Source: Tanypteryx hageni
Taxonomy: Eukaryota > Arthropoda > Insecta > Odonata > Petaluridae
Assembly: GCA_028673005.1 (NCBI GenBank)
Contig: CM054118.1
Location: 2,005,410 to 2,069,409 of the forward strand
DNA length: 64,000 nucleotides
Direction: 5' to 3'
Part shown: in pieces, positions 23,701 through 36,330 of the stretch
Layout: each line of letters starts with the position of its first letter
Numbering within the stretch: the first letter of the stretch is position 1
Position numbers and translations under genes: made by a program
The notes under the pieces: model-generated
Told to the model about the DNA's origin: nothing
Databases searched by the model: none
Seen by the model: the letters and a program-made list of their open reading frames with translations, nothing else

Positions 23701-24400
23701 AACCTAACGATGACAGCAGTAATTCTATTAGGAAGATTATGCAATCCATTGCTATAATTACTTACAATAATTATACGATATTGTCTGTAATAGCCATCTG
23801 TCTTGAGAAATTAGAATTACTAAGACCCAAAAATCTTACGTTTAGTTAAGATCCGCTATCTTGCATCTAAAATTTGAACTAAATGTAAATTCAGGAGATT
23901 CGACCACTGTCGCCCTCTTGCGCCAGGATGTCATACTAAATGAATTAGTATTAACATTACATATTTATATTCGTGATATTCGTTCAAGCGATTTGTTTGC
24001 AGAAATATGTTATATCTAGTAAAAGTCAATCAGACGTAGGAAAGCATTCACAATACATTCATATGTAACAAATGGTGATTTGACTTATATCGGTGAGATT
24101 CAGTTGCAGGTAAATTCTTCAACGGAATAGTTTTATTCTAATCTTTTATGAGGTACTCTCCGAGTTTCTGTTGGAAGTTTTTTTATTGGCCTCCTTTTTT
24201 ATGAGTAGCAGATAGCTTATTATAAAATACTAATCCAGTATGTGCTGTACTTAACGCACATTTTTAGTAATAGATGACAGATCCATCTTATTTGGGGCCA
24301 GTGTTGTCATGGACATCAGTATTGGATTTTAATTGTGAAAGTTTATATTATTTTTATATATAGAATAAAGTAAAACATATAAACAGAGAACAGAATTGGA
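23701..24400. other. Unassigned AT-rich stretch
   Basis: No coding similarity or repeat boundary is recognised between the satellite and the LINE fragment. Confidence 0.35.
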
Positions 24401-24429
24401 AGGTTTGTATACAAGTTACGACAACTGTC

Positions 24430-25888
24430 ACGCTATTTAGACTTGGCTAGAATTCTCACGGCCCACTTCTGCAGCTTGTGTATCCGAAGAGAATGGTGGG
24501 AGCGATTCCAGACCGTAATGCCATATTTATTATGGCAGTAAATGTAAGCATAGTACGCAAAAATTGCAGTGTGCAGGTTGGTCGTCTGCATCAATTGTAT
24601 AAGAAGGAAACAGCCCGCACTAACTCCAAATTTTTAATCCCATAGTATTCGAGTTTTTGAAGTAGGATCGAGTGGAAGACAGTCGAAGGCTTTGGAAAGG
24701 TCACATGCAGTTAGGGCACTGGAGCATTTCTCTTTGAAAGCGTTTAGAATTTTATTGATAACATGGTCAACAGCTAAAGCTGTTGATTTACCCATATGAA
24801 AGCCTAATTGGGAAGGTGTAGAGATGTTATTACTTTTAAAATGTACATATTTATAATTGACTTTTAATTGTGGTTTCAAAAATGTTGCCTGTGATAGGGA
24901 CAATGGAGACTGGATGATAGTTACAGGGTAACACCTTATCCCCTTTTTTGGTAGACTGGCACAGTTTTAGATATTTAAGGGCACTGGGAAAAGTGCCAAA
25001 TTGTAAACAAGAATTGAATATTGTTGCTAGGGGCTCAGAGATATTTCATTGACCTCTTTGATTAGATAATTGGACAAACCATAAATATCTGCACTTGGAA
25101 CTTTTAAAATTGTTGATAATTTTTACAATATCTTGGGGTGCGGCCCATTTCCAATTGAAAATGGCTCTGCAGTTCTGGAGCATGTCATGTCTTTTATAGT
25201 GGGCTTCTAATATTGGAAATGATATTTTCTACAGAATTTATAACATTTGTTTAGATCACCGGGAGTGAAAGGCATTACAGATGTAGTATAAACAGGACCC
25301 ACTTCTCCTTTAATCACCATCCAAGTTGCTTTGCACTCATTCACAGACATGAATGAAATCATTTATTTTTAGTAAGTTTTATTTTGTTGTATTTTTGTCT
25401 AATTTTATTGCGGACAATTTTATCTGATTCATTAATGGTCATCTTATAACTTTTATGTTAACTGATCAACTCCTTTCAAAGGTTAAATAACTCGGGAGTA
25501 AACAATTTATTTTTAAATTTCTTATTATAAGTTTGATTCATTAATTTCTTAGGAAAAGTTTTCAAACATACTAATAAATACTTCAAAAAAGATTGATTTC
25601 CCTCTTTGGTAGTAAGCAAACTGTATCAGTTGACTTTAGCAAGAATTTGAAATTGTTAATTCCTACAGAAGTGATAGGCCTCATGAGAATGGAGTGGGAA
25701 TTGCTCAATCTACTATTACTGGCTGTAGTTTTAACATGGAATTCTAATGCTGAATGGTTAGATAGACATGAGTATATTACTTCAAATTTATATAATTCTT
25801 TTGGAAAGTAGGTTATAACATTATCCAGACAAGATTTTAGTCTAGTAGGCTCATGATTAGCACAGTGCATATCAAAGGACATAAAGAG
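24430..25888 (-). pseudogene. jockey/CR1-like LINE ORF2 remnant
   Basis: Minus-strand remains of a non-LTR retrotransposon endonuclease and reverse transcriptase. In protein order: the end of the endonuclease (EPTRLKSCLDNVITYFP and SNHSALEF, 25882-25600), a gap of decayed sequence, the fingers/palm with MGKSTALAVDHVINKILNAF and DLSKAFDCL (24830-24690), and the C-terminus with YGITVWNRSHHS and LQKWAVRIL (about 24560-24440). The catalytic YADD/FADD block is lost. It is 5'-truncated at about 25888, right where the SGNH-bearing repeat copy A begins. Confidence 0.75.
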
Positions 25889-26002
25889 AGCTAAAATTTA
25901 TTAATGCCTTCTCTTGAACTTAAGTAAAATTATCAATCATTAGCAGTGCAGGCCTTCAATAAGTAGGGGACCGATGCCGTTTCCTGTTTGCAGTGGCGTA
26001 CC

Positions 26003-26047
26003 GGGGGGGGGGGGGGGGGCACCGTGCCCGTGCCCCCCCCCCCCCCC
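26003..26047. repeat. G17/C15 inverted tract
   Basis: Seventeen G (26003-26019), a 13-bp spacer and fifteen C (26033-26047) form a perfect GC hairpin at the left tip of the hAT element. Its length may be unreliable in sequencing. Confidence 0.9.
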
Positions 26048-27701
26048 AAAAACTATTTGGGCAATTCATGTTTTGAAAGAGGATTTAGGCAACCAATTTA
26101 AACACCATTCGTTGCGTTATATGCGAGAAGGAATAAATTTGAATGTAGAACATTAATTATTCGCATATTAAAATCACAGAATCATCGTAGGTGTTCGAGA
26201 CATGAAACAACGTACGCCTAAATAATGGAAGTTTGTTTTCCTGCCATAGATTTTGTAATACACGTCGAATCGATCAATAGATCGGCTTTTAAAGGTGCGT
26301 TTACACTATGTGAGCACAAACGAAGAATATCTTGTAAATTATGGCAATATGCCATTATGGTATTAACTCTACTTCGATTCACAAAAGGAGATATCTGGCT
26401 TAAAAACGGTATAGGTGGCTTATAAACTGTATTAGTGGCTTAAACACTGCATTTGAAATTTAGATATATTGAGAGAAATGAAAAAGGCAGCAATACTTTC
26501 TCTATCTACGTATATAGAGAAAGTAAAAATTCATATGAAGCAAATGATTTCGTGGAATTTTATTCGATTCTACATGCCGCAATACTTTCCAAAAATTAGC
26601 CGATTTGTCTCACAAATGATTACGATATTTGGATGCGATTACATTTTCGTAAAAAGTTCTTACGAAAGACATTCGCAAAATCTAATTTGCTGACGAACAT
26701 TTTCACGATGTTTTAAGAATTTTTGTGACGAATATTGCTGTTAAAATAACTTATATCCCACAAAATCTGAAGGTTCTCAATGTTCACATTGACATTTAAT
26801 TCAAAATATGTAATAGCATTGTTTTTCCAATACTACTATTTCTTATTAGTTACTGGCAGGGCTGGACTTTGCATAGGCCAGCTAGGGCCGCCAATTCCAA
26901 GAGATCCGCCAGTTACAGAGGCCGCTGCTAGTACTTACATACCTGTGCTAGATAAGGACTTGTAAAAATAACAGTGATCGAGTAAATGGAATTATCATTA
27001 ATTCTGCCACACTTGCTCTTCACAAAATTCCAAAAGCGTTTCTTTTCTTACACATTCCTTCAAGCTTATCTTACTATCCCTTCCCATATTCCGACCGAAC
27101 GTTGACCGTAGGAGGAGGGAGAGGGTCTCGGGTCCCTTACTTGGGTCTTTCTCTTTTCTCCGCACAAATGGGCCAAAGGAAACGACCCCTTTAATAGTTT
27201 CCAGATGTAGGAATGTTTCCTAGTCCTTTTTGAAAGAGGGAAACTATTTGAGAGTATTAGTCTCATTTGGTTTCTCTTTGAAACAACATCAAATTCAAGT
27301 TCGTATGTTTCGTTTAGACTGAACACTGGATAATTCGTTTGAAAATACGCAAAGGTGATTAAGATATTCTTCTGAAATAATTAATTTTCATGGTTTGATC
27401 TCAACATTTTACGTTGATCACGAGTGTTTCTCTACAGACGAAGGGAACAGCTTCGGAAGTTCTTGGTTGCTGACAAATTCTTTTTCCCGGATACTTTCCC
27501 AAAACTGCCACTTTTTACAGTATCCAATTAGCAGTATTTGGTAAGTAAAGCTAATTATTTTATGATGCGGAATTTTGTTTAATTTTCGTTGTTAATAATA
27601 ATGTCCTTTAGGAGACTGAAAGCCCTTCCGTAATGTAACTGGATGATTTTGATAAAGTAATTTGAATTAAACTTATAAAAACTTTAATAAAATGTTATCG
27701 T

Positions 27702-28115
27702 AATTTCATTTATTAGAAGAAGACATTGAAACAACACCGTTAGTAGAATTACCAGTACTCACATCAGCTTCATCTATATCCTTAACAAAAACTCGGTTTG
27801 AAAAGTCAGAATCATGTAAAATTAACTGTAGTGATATTGGTCTGTGGCCAATACCTCTGATTGATAATTAGCTAGTCTCTGTAAATGATAATGGTCTAAA
27901 CAGGGATAGTAACTTTGACTTTCCTGTGAATGAGAGTAATAGGCGTTTTTCTGTATAATTGAACACCCGGAAACTTTTAAATGGTGAATTCATCGATCGT
28001 CGTTGGCTAGTTTGTTCTTAAAAACTTGACTGCATTTTCTGCTTCTTTTGCAAGTTGTTTTCTGATTTTAAAAACAAAATTTCAAATTCTGGATTCAAAG
28101 ATTGGAAAAATCTTT
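27702..28115 (+). pseudogene. TTF/ZMYM-type zinc-finger scrap of a hAT transposase
   Basis: The frame shows DIGLWPIPLIDN, then FSV, NGEFIDRRWLVCS, and a shifted FCFFCKLFSDF plus GFKDWK. This is the order of the TTF-type zinc finger that opens ZMYM-like hAT transposases (DPGLWP ... NGE ... RxWL ... CFxCKLF ... F-x-x-W-K). Stops and a frameshift break it. The transposase that follows at 28515 has its own copy of such a domain, so this one probably belongs to another, older element. Confidence 0.6.
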
Positions 28116-28514
28116 CTATATTGATTATTTTTATTACATATATTACACGCCAAATTATTTTTTATGATAATATGAATTTCAGTTATTTATTATTCTGCCC
28201 GCGAATATGTTATTCCATATTACTGTTGAAAAATAAATACTGTAAATTTTTATTTGAAAATATAACTATTATATATTTCAAAGGTTAAAATTTGTGCATA
28301 TTTTCAGTAAGCTGTGTCCAGGTGTCACGTTTCCACGGAATAGCCGTTCTTATTCATTGAAAAAAGTGTTAGTCTCATTTGGCCACTACATTTATGAGGT
28401 AAAAGTTCACTTAAAATTGTAAAATTAAAAGTTTTAAGTCAATAGCATTAATTTTTCTCATGCTAAGTATTACAATTATAAGAAATAATTTATTCAAAAA
28501 TATTTACAGGGGTA

Positions 28515-31500
28515 ATGGATGATAAAAGAAAGTCGGGAATAGGAACGATATTCAAGTATTTGACCAAAAAACCAAAATTGGAAAACAGGATAGTCCTATC
28601 AAAATCACCCGAGACGGGTGAAAACTTGCAGACTGCATCGAATAACACTACTGGAACATTAATTAAATCAGATATCGCGGCTTACAAGAGCTTACTTATC
28701 TTCTTCTTCATCTAAAGGCTAAGCCTTGTCGCTACAACCATGAACTCCTGTCCTCTGCCATTCTCTTCAACATCTCGTATTTCTCAACTCCCATCACTGA
28801 CTCCACGTCATCTAGGTATTTCTTTCTTGGTCTGCCTCTTCCTTTCTTCCCTAAAAGTTTCCCCTCCAAGATGTTCACAATTAATCCATTATGTCTAATC
28901 ACATGGCCTAAAAATTTTGCCTTCCTTTCTTCCATTCCTCTGATCAGTTTCCTTTCTTCTTTTACTTCTTCCAAAACTTCAAGGTTTGTCTTTCTCTCTG
29001 TCCAACTTGTCTTTAACAATCTTCTCCATATCCACATTTCTGTCGCTTCCAGACGGGACCTCTCCCTCTTTCCTAACGTCCAACTTTCACTACCATAAAG
29101 TAAGGTACTCCAGACAAAAGCTTTTGCAAAGGATTTCCTTACTTCCAAATTCATATGACTGCTTGTCAGTAGGTTCCTTTTGCATTGAAAAGCTTGCTTT
29201 GCAAGTGCTATTCTTCTTTTCACTTCCTGTATGCATCTATTATCTTCAGTAATTGTACTACCTAGGTAGCAAAACTGCTTCACCTGCTCAATTTCCTGAT
29301 TGTCTATTTTGATCTTATACATTATATTAGTGAAGATCAATTTGGATTTAGAAGTGGGAGAGGAACGAGAGAAGCTATATTAGCCCTCAGGGTGATAATG
29401 GAAAGATGTTTAGAAATGAACAGGACATTATATTTAACGTTTATTGATTTGGAGAAGGCCTTTGATACAGTTAATTGGGAACTGTTGTTTAAGACTATGA
29501 AAAAAATAGGTATTGATTGGAGGGACAGAAGATTAATTTTTAAGCTTTATCAAAATCAAACTACAAGAATAAATATAAATGGATTAGAGAGTGAAGCAAA
29601 GATAAGGAAAGGAGTAAGACAAGGATGTCCGCTATCTCCATATTTGTTTAATATGTTCATTGAAGAAAGTATAGAAGTTATGAAGGAAAAGACAAAAGGC
29701 ATAAAAATAAATGGAGTTAGAATACACTGCATTAGATTTGCAGATGACATTGTAATATTCAGCGATTCAAAAAGAGAAATGAATAAAATGCTGAAAGTAT
29801 TATCGGACACGTTAAAACAGTGGGAATTAAAGATAAATATCAAGAAAACCAAATTGATGGTTATAGGCAAAAGTAATGCAGGGACAATATCAAAGATCAA
29901 AATAGCTTACTTATAAATGAAGATAAAGTGGATTTTATACAGAATTTGTGGAAACCAGATGATCTTTTTCCATTTCCATATGTGACTGAAAAAAATGGAA
30001 AGAAAAGAAAATTTCAATTGCAATGGTTGCACAGATATGAGTGGCTTGCTTATTCGAGACTAGATATATGTTTTTGTAAATATTGTTGCTTATTCGCGCC
30101 AAAAGAAATTGGTAAAAGTAAATCTCAACCTTTAGGTCAACTCGCATCAAGTGGGTACAATAATTGGAAACATGCAATTGAAACATTTGAAGCTCATGAA
30201 AAAGCGTTATATCATTCAAATTCATTATGTTCTTATGAAAACCTATGTGATATAATGACAGGCAAAAGAATACCTATCGACAAACAGCTCGATACAATGA
30301 GAATGAAACAAGTTATTGAGAATCGGAAACGCTTGGAACCCATAATCATGACTATAATGTTATGTGGACAGCAAGGTATTGCACTACGAGGTCATGTGGA
30401 TTCTGGAGAGTTTAACATTGATAAAAAGCCTGAGAAACATGAAGGTAATTTCCGTGCAATCCTTAGAGCAAGGCTAGAAGCTGGTGACACCGATTTAAAA
30501 AATCACTTTAAACAATGCGGGCGAAACAGTACCTATTTAAGCGCCAACATCCAGAACCAAATAATAGAAATTTGTAATGATTTGATTCTGAAAAGACTTG
30601 TTAAAGAAGTAAGTGATGCAAAATGTTTTGCTATTTTAACAGATGAAACAACAGACATTTCAACAACTGAGCAATTGACATTATGCGTAAGATACGTAGA
30701 TTAGAGTTTGCGAGAAATTTTTACAGTTTGTTCCAGTTATCGACACTAGTGGAAAAGGTTTGGCTTCTACCATTATAGATAGTTTACTAAAATTTGGTAT
30801 TGATATTTCCTACCTTTGAGGTCAGGGGTATGATGGTGCTGCTTCCATGAGTGGCAAATTTGAAGGTGTTCAGGCACATATACAACAACAGCTCCCACAA
30901 GCATTATAAGTACATTGCACCTCGCATTATTTAAATTTAGCCATTGGAAACAGTGCAAATAATCAAGATATAAGGAATTGCTTAGGAATTATTGACAAAT
31001 CATACACTTTTTTTAACACCAAAGCGATTAAATATATTATCAAAAAAAATTAGCGAGTGTATTCCCAATTGTAGGCATCTACGATTGAAGCAGATGTGCC
31101 CAACTAGATGGATAGAGTGTCATGATTCTGTCATGGTAATGGTGGAACTTTTAGATGCAATTTACTTAGCTCTCGAAGAAATAAGTGACTGGAATGACAA
31201 AGACACTTCATCTACAGCACAGATTCTTCAGAATGCAATATTCCAAGGAAAATTTTTGGTGTCTTTGTATAGTATACAAAAACTGTAAAGTTATACGCTG
31301 CCATTAAGTAGAGTATTACAAAGTGAAAACATTGACTTAATTTCCATACTACATCTCGTTGAAGATGTAACATCTGCTCTAAAATGTATCCGAGAAAACG
31401 CTGATACAAACTTTGCAAATATTTTCGAAGAGGCAACAGAAAAAGTAGGAGATTTTGGGGTTGAAATTACAATACCGAGGATATCGAAATATCAAAAAAA

Positions 31501-32059
31501 TTGAAATAATATTCCTACTGAATCAGCGGAAGTTTATTACAGGCGATCTATGTTTATTCCATTTTTGGATTGTCTTGTGACACAATTAGAGACGAGATTC
31601 TTGGCTCATAAAAGTATTTTAAAATCCTTCATGTGCCTCCTTCCAAAAGGATGCAGTACTACATCAGACGTAGATAGCCTATCAACTTTGGCAAAATTTT
31701 ATTCCGTGGAAGTATGCGATTCAGTCTTAGAGAGTGAACTAAAGCTTTGGCAAAAACGGTACGAAAACAGGATACCCCCTACAAATGTATTAGAAGCATT
31801 AATGCAATGCAATCAAAATATATATCCAAACATTCATTATTTATTAAAAATATTTGCAACTCTGCCGGTATCAACTAGCACAGCAGAGAGAACATTTTCA
31901 ACGTTAAGAAGAATGAAAATGTACTTGCGTAATTCCATGGGACAGGAAAGACTAAATGGTTTAGCACTCCTCAACATTTATAGGGAAATGGAATTGCTCC
32001 CCAAAGTCATATTAGATGAATTACAAAAAAAAGACCGAAGATTAGATATAAAATTGTAA
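28515..32059 (+). pseudogene. hAT transposase, ZMYM1-like, split by a LINE
   Basis: The frame starts at ATG 28515 (MDDKRKSGIGTIFKYL), runs to 28699, and resumes in frame at 29915 once the LINE at 28700-29903 is taken out. In order: a TTF-like zinc region (WLHRYEWLAYSR, CFCKYCCLFA), a DUF4371-type region (QGIALRGH), the core with AILTDETTDIST (catalytic Asp, near 30640), GQGYDGAASMSG (second Asp, near 30830), CTSHYLNLAI, MCPTRWIE, and the C-terminal dimerisation block LPVSTSTAERTFSTLRRMK, ending at 32059. Stops at about 30704, 30818, 30908 and a frameshift near 31000-31090 disable it. The host of this frame is the element 25991-32616. Confidence 0.9.
28700..29903 (-). mobile_element. RTE-like LINE insertion with inverted 5' half
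   Basis: The insertion is flanked by the 11-bp direct repeat AGCTTACTTAT (28689-28699 and 29904-29914). The left part (about 29310-28700, minus) encodes the thumb and C-terminal region: QVKQFCYLGSTITEDN, LLYGSESWTLGKRE, LGHVIRHNGL, GKKGRGRPRKKY, and ends in a GAAGAAGAAG tail. The right part (about 29335-29903, plus) encodes the preceding palm: DQFGFRSGRGT, DLEKAFDTVNW, GVRQGCPLSPYLFN, RFADDIVIFSD. Protein-wise the plus part ends in ISKIKI exactly where the minus part takes over with KIKIDNQ. This is the signature of twin-priming 5' inversion. Confidence 0.9.
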
Positions 32060-34184
32060 TTGTGTTACCCAATTAATTTTTATTTTATGTTTTAGTAAAC
32101 AAAACCTATAAATATTAATTTCATGATATGAAAAATCGAAAGATTTATGCTCAAATTCAATGTTAATATAGATATTTCTATGAGAAACTGAGAATGTTTG
32201 TTCTAAATAACAGATAAATTTGTAACCAACATTGTTTTTCATTTTATATGTTTTTATGAATGCCTATATGCAGAGGCTGATTTATGCATAGGCACTAGCT
32301 GGGGACCTTGTATTTTTTATGACAACTTATTTTTTTTATTTGTAAATCAACGCATTTTCTTTTGGCTGTAATGGTATAAATGTTGTAATTTTTAAATTAA
32401 ATATATTTTATCCACAGGATAATAAATGTGTTGTTAAAAATATGTATTTTCATACACTAAATCAATGAGTTTCATTCTAAATATACTACTGCCCATGTAT
32501 ATGTTTATTTGTGAATACATGCATGTGTGTGCATGTTTACATATAAAAATGTAAACATGAAAATGAGTGTTTACCATTGTGGGCCCCCCCAAACAAAAAT
32601 CCTGCGTACGCCTATGCCTGTTTGGACCCCCAAGATTAATATTAATTTTTAGTAAAATTCTTTAATGCATGATTCACTAAATGTTTTTTATTTATTTAAT
32701 CGTAAAGTGATGTAACCATTTACAAGAATATACGAAACGTTTAAATAGCACATACAAAATAAAATATAGTAAGATAGATATTACATTAAAATGAAATGCA
32801 TGCATACCTTAAATATATGCTTACAAAACAGTAATCAGCATTCTGAATTAATTTAAATACATAATTATTCAAATAACCACTTAACATCACAATATGTACA
32901 GTTAAAAATATCCAAAGAGATATATTTATTCAGTCTGCATCAACCTAATGATTGGGGAATTAGTGCCATAATTTGTTCTATAATATATTTTAAAGAATAA
33001 ATCATTCTGTCATGTATTATATGACACAAAATGAAAATCTATCATACTCAATGAATTCTTACCATCTCATTGAGATGGTAGGATGCAGTGAATACAAAGT
33101 ATCCCAGTACAAAAAGTGAATTTTTTTCATTAATTTTAAATTGACAATTTAAAGTTTGATATTTTACACAAAAAACATTTTTCTGGAGCCCCTGGTATGC
33201 GCCAATTGCAACTACCCTTAAATTGCCAAAGCAGTTTTTATGCTGAAGTAGTTAAAATTTGATATGAATTAATCACTTGAAAAAATAAGAATATCTTCAT
33301 CATCTCATTGAGATGGTAGGACGCATTTGTCCTCTTTCTCTCACTATAACTTAGAAATCTTAAGGCAGCTTACATTTTTAGGAATACATATCACTTATCA
33401 AATGAAAAATATGAAGCCGCTATAGAAATTTTATTTGTTAAAAAATTGTGACATACATGTATCGAGTGGTAGCAGTTAACATTGAGGAACACTTCAAGCT
33501 TTAATAATGTTTAACGTTACTAGAAAAAAACACATGATGCTGAGACAATTAGTCGCAATAATGGAATGCTCATCAGGAAGAAGTCATGGAACTCTGAATA
33601 AGATTGATTTTTTCAGGCTTTCTGCAATGATGCAGGTTGGAGGAAGAGCAGCTGAAACTTCCCCTAGTTGAGCTACATCGATGATGGACATTCCTTTTCC
33701 TCGAAATGCTCGTAATATGACCGGGAATTATTTAAAAAATGCAAGATTACAAATAATATAAGGAAACTATGAAGAAATGTGATAATACCAAGGAGATCAC
33801 TACAATGACAATCTCCAGTTTAGAATAATCTTAGACTTGCTTTTCTCCAGCAAAAATATCAGTCCAAAATTTTGTGAACCCTATAAATACATATATTATG
33901 GAAAATGTGAAAAAAATTACATTCTCTGATGAACAAGCGATGAAGGAAGGCTAATTGTTTAAGTAAAATTAAGTTGGCTAATAAAATACTAACATTTCAA
34001 AGCTGAGCAATTATTTAGTTTAAATGAATGTATAACCTTTCATATAATACAGGTCAAATATATAAATTTTGTAAGTACACCCTCTTGCCACGCTGAGGCA
34101 GTAGTTAGGATTTGAGAGGGAACATGCAGTTTTGTTTCATGCCATGCGATTTAAATTATTATCAAACTTACCTTACAGTATTCT

Positions 34185-34768
34185 TTAACTGAAAATACTC
34201 TTAGCATGCTCAAATAACAAACCCGCTACCTTCTTCGCAGCCTCGGGGGTGTAGTGGACACCCGAGGCGTTGAGGGATGCCCGACACGAATCAAGGCCCG
34301 CCATCAGGTCAACATAGTCGAATCCTTGGGACTTACATAGGTCCCGCAGTCTACCGTTCAATCCCACTACCCGGCACCAGACCATAGTACCACAATCCGT
34401 GCGTGGGACAATGCTGGAAATGCTAAGACGTAGATCCGTCCCGAATCCTCCCGGACACGGGACACCTCGGATATCAAGTTCTCGAAAGAGCTGATAATTT
34501 CCTCCGACCCGCGTCTAGAGGCGTCGTTGGTACCCACATGTGCAACGACATTCAACGAAGAGCAACCCGTGGTCAAGATTGATGCCTTCAACTCCCTCGT
34601 CACCTGGGGTATCGTGCCTCCAGCTATTCACTTGGAGAACACCCTCTTCTGAATACCCTCCCGGCGGGCCCGTAACATCAAAGGTGCCATCAAACGCCGG
34701 ACATTCGAGCTCCCTATCAATAACAGACCCCTCTTCTCCCGGCCCACCTTGGGACCGGCCTCCGCCGA
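34185..34768 (-). pseudogene. SGNH-hydrolase frame, copy A (truncated)
   Basis: Copy A encodes LLLIGNSNVRRL (block I, with GNS instead of GDS), VVAHVGTNDASR (block III, G-x-N-D type) and ASGVHYTPEAAKKVAGLL (block V region, with His but Ser in place of the usual Asp). SGNH esterase domains are known in ORF1 of some CR1/L2-type LINEs, which is my best guess for origin. It shares with copy B a frame break before MVWCRVVGLNG, so neither codes for one continuous protein. The frame is far GC-richer than its surroundings. The N-terminal part is missing because the copy is truncated at 34768. Confidence 0.75.
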
Positions 34769-36330
34769 TGAAGAGCTAGGTATTAATAAAGAGAGAAACT
34801 ACAAGCAGAGCTAAGGCGTTTACATTCAGTAACTAATAACATGGGTCACATTTAAGTCCCGAAAAAAGCCCGAATAGAATCGACCACCTAGCCCGAGGGA
34901 GGCACTCCCCCGGCCAATCTACCTCTCTCTCCGCCGAGTGCCGTGCACATGGGTCCCTTTCTCACGAGACTGCTTCAGTTTTTGAAGCCCTGATCGCACA
35001 ACTCATCTTTTAAAATCATTCGTTTTGATTATTCGCTAAATCATTCTTTAAGAATATTCCGTAAAATCATTCGATAGGAGAGTATTAAAATTCGTTTTCC
35101 TGAATGTTTTAAAAATATCTCAAAAAAGAAGTTAAGTATATTGAACTTGGTAATTGCTGAACGCATATGTCTAGTTAGACAAGAAATTTTTATTAATACT
35201 GAGGTATTACAACAAACAGTTTTATGAAGTTAAGTAATCTTCGCTTAAATGTATTTAGAATCATTTTTCACAAGATATTCAGTAAGGAGGAAAATATTTG
35301 TTTGCTATATACTTTGCCTTGCCCTATACAATGTTATATTTGTCTTTTGGACCAATACAAATTCTATTTATGTGCGTCTTTCCCCATATGCAAGTGGCTA
35401 TGGTGGTGAATTTTTCGTTTTCTCTTGATATCAGTTTTATTTCATTTTATCTCAACAGATTTCGCGACGAAAATGAAAGACAGTACAATTTGTTAAATGT
35501 TTTTCTTAACTGTTTATGTTAAGACTAGCGTATTATTGTGGTTATATGGTCCAATGAATGCCTGTTGAATTTCGATGGCGAGGTGATTATCTTCATTCAT
35601 TTTATTGGAGATTCATGTGGCACTAACAGATGTCAATCTAAAAATATATACCTACTTGAGAGAAAATCGCCTTTACCGACTCTGCAAATCTTCTGATTTG
35701 TTATTGATCTTTAGGAAATTTGTTTGTTTCGAATGAATAAATTAATTTGTTGAGCCCAATGATACTTAACCCAAGACCTTATACGCTGATGTTCTTAATT
35801 TGTAAGCCATACGTGCTAACCCATTCACAATTCCCTTTTTTTCTGGGCAAACATATTTTTAACATTTGGAATTCAAAGATTTAAGTTTGTCGACTATAGA
35901 CATTAAGCACCAACAGTATCTTCCCTGGTTCAGAGGGTTACTCGAGTTGCTTTTTCATTTCCCCTTCTTCATTTGTTTAACGCGTTGGTTCCAGACGACG
36001 CGACCCACGGTGATCTCCCGCCGCATTCTTTGACCCACAAGCGGGTCACCTCCCCTAAGTCCTTAAGTTAGGATCTTGCCTGGGGACTTGGGGTGAGAGA
36101 AACAGACTCAACCTATGTATAAAAAACGTCAACATCTCGAGTGACGGCTAAAATAGAGGGGCGAGGACGTAACTGAAATTCGAACCTTTGGAACAAAAAA
36201 TATTAAAGAATAACTTGTAATTCAATGAAATCCTCTACTGCACGAAAAATGTCCATAAAGACGTTTCACATGTTTTACTGGCAAAAGGGATTCAAAACGT
36301 GTTTTTAAGCATAAAAAGGCAAGTTTTTTT
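34769..36330. other. Unassigned stretch with SINE remains
   Basis: No gene is recognised. A minus-strand tRNA-like A-box (TGGGTTAGCACGT, near 35822) with a poor B-box about 40 bases on suggests a SINE at 35700-35840, and a good B-box (GGTTCGAATTTC) lies near 36186-36175. A short GC-rich block at 35990-36060 is unexplained. Confidence 0.35.

Larger units (their letters stand above)
25991..32616 (+). mobile_element. hAT element, ZMYM/TTF type (6.6 kb)
   Basis: The left end is CAGTGGCGTACC and the right end, inverted, CATAGGCGTACG. The 8-bp duplication CCTGTTTG stands at 25983-25990 and 32617-32624. The paralogous repeat copy B has the same site uninterrupted (minus strand near 46810), giving an independent empty site. 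Inside are a 17-G/15-C hairpin, a TTF-domain scrap, a transposase remnant and a later LINE insertion. A second hAT-like tip (CAGGGCTGGACTTTGCATAG at about 26857) hints at a nested older element. Confidence 0.93.
25889..34768 (-). repeat. SGNH repeat, copy A (minus strand, split by a hAT element)
   Basis: Copy A consists of 25889-25990 plus 32617-34768, read on the minus strand, and matches 44357-46911 on the plus strand. The hAT element 25991-32616 interrupts it. It begins at 34768 in the middle of the SGNH frame, while copy B continues upstream, so copy A is 5'-truncated. Downstream of the frame lie about 2 kb of AT-rich DNA alike in both copies, including a 135-bp exon-like open stretch (about 33730-33590). 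The palindrome CATCTCATTGAGATG occurs twice in copy A (about 33063 and 33301). Confidence 0.85.

Noticed and set aside
28871..29252. Plus-strand open frames in the nested LINE
   Set aside because: Antisense shadows of the recognisable LINE C-terminal region.
26857..32290. Inner hAT element bounded by CAGGGCTGGACTTTGCATAG and a similar string near 32275
   Set aside because: Both strings have the same orientation, so they cannot be the two inverted ends of one element, and no 8-bp duplication was found.
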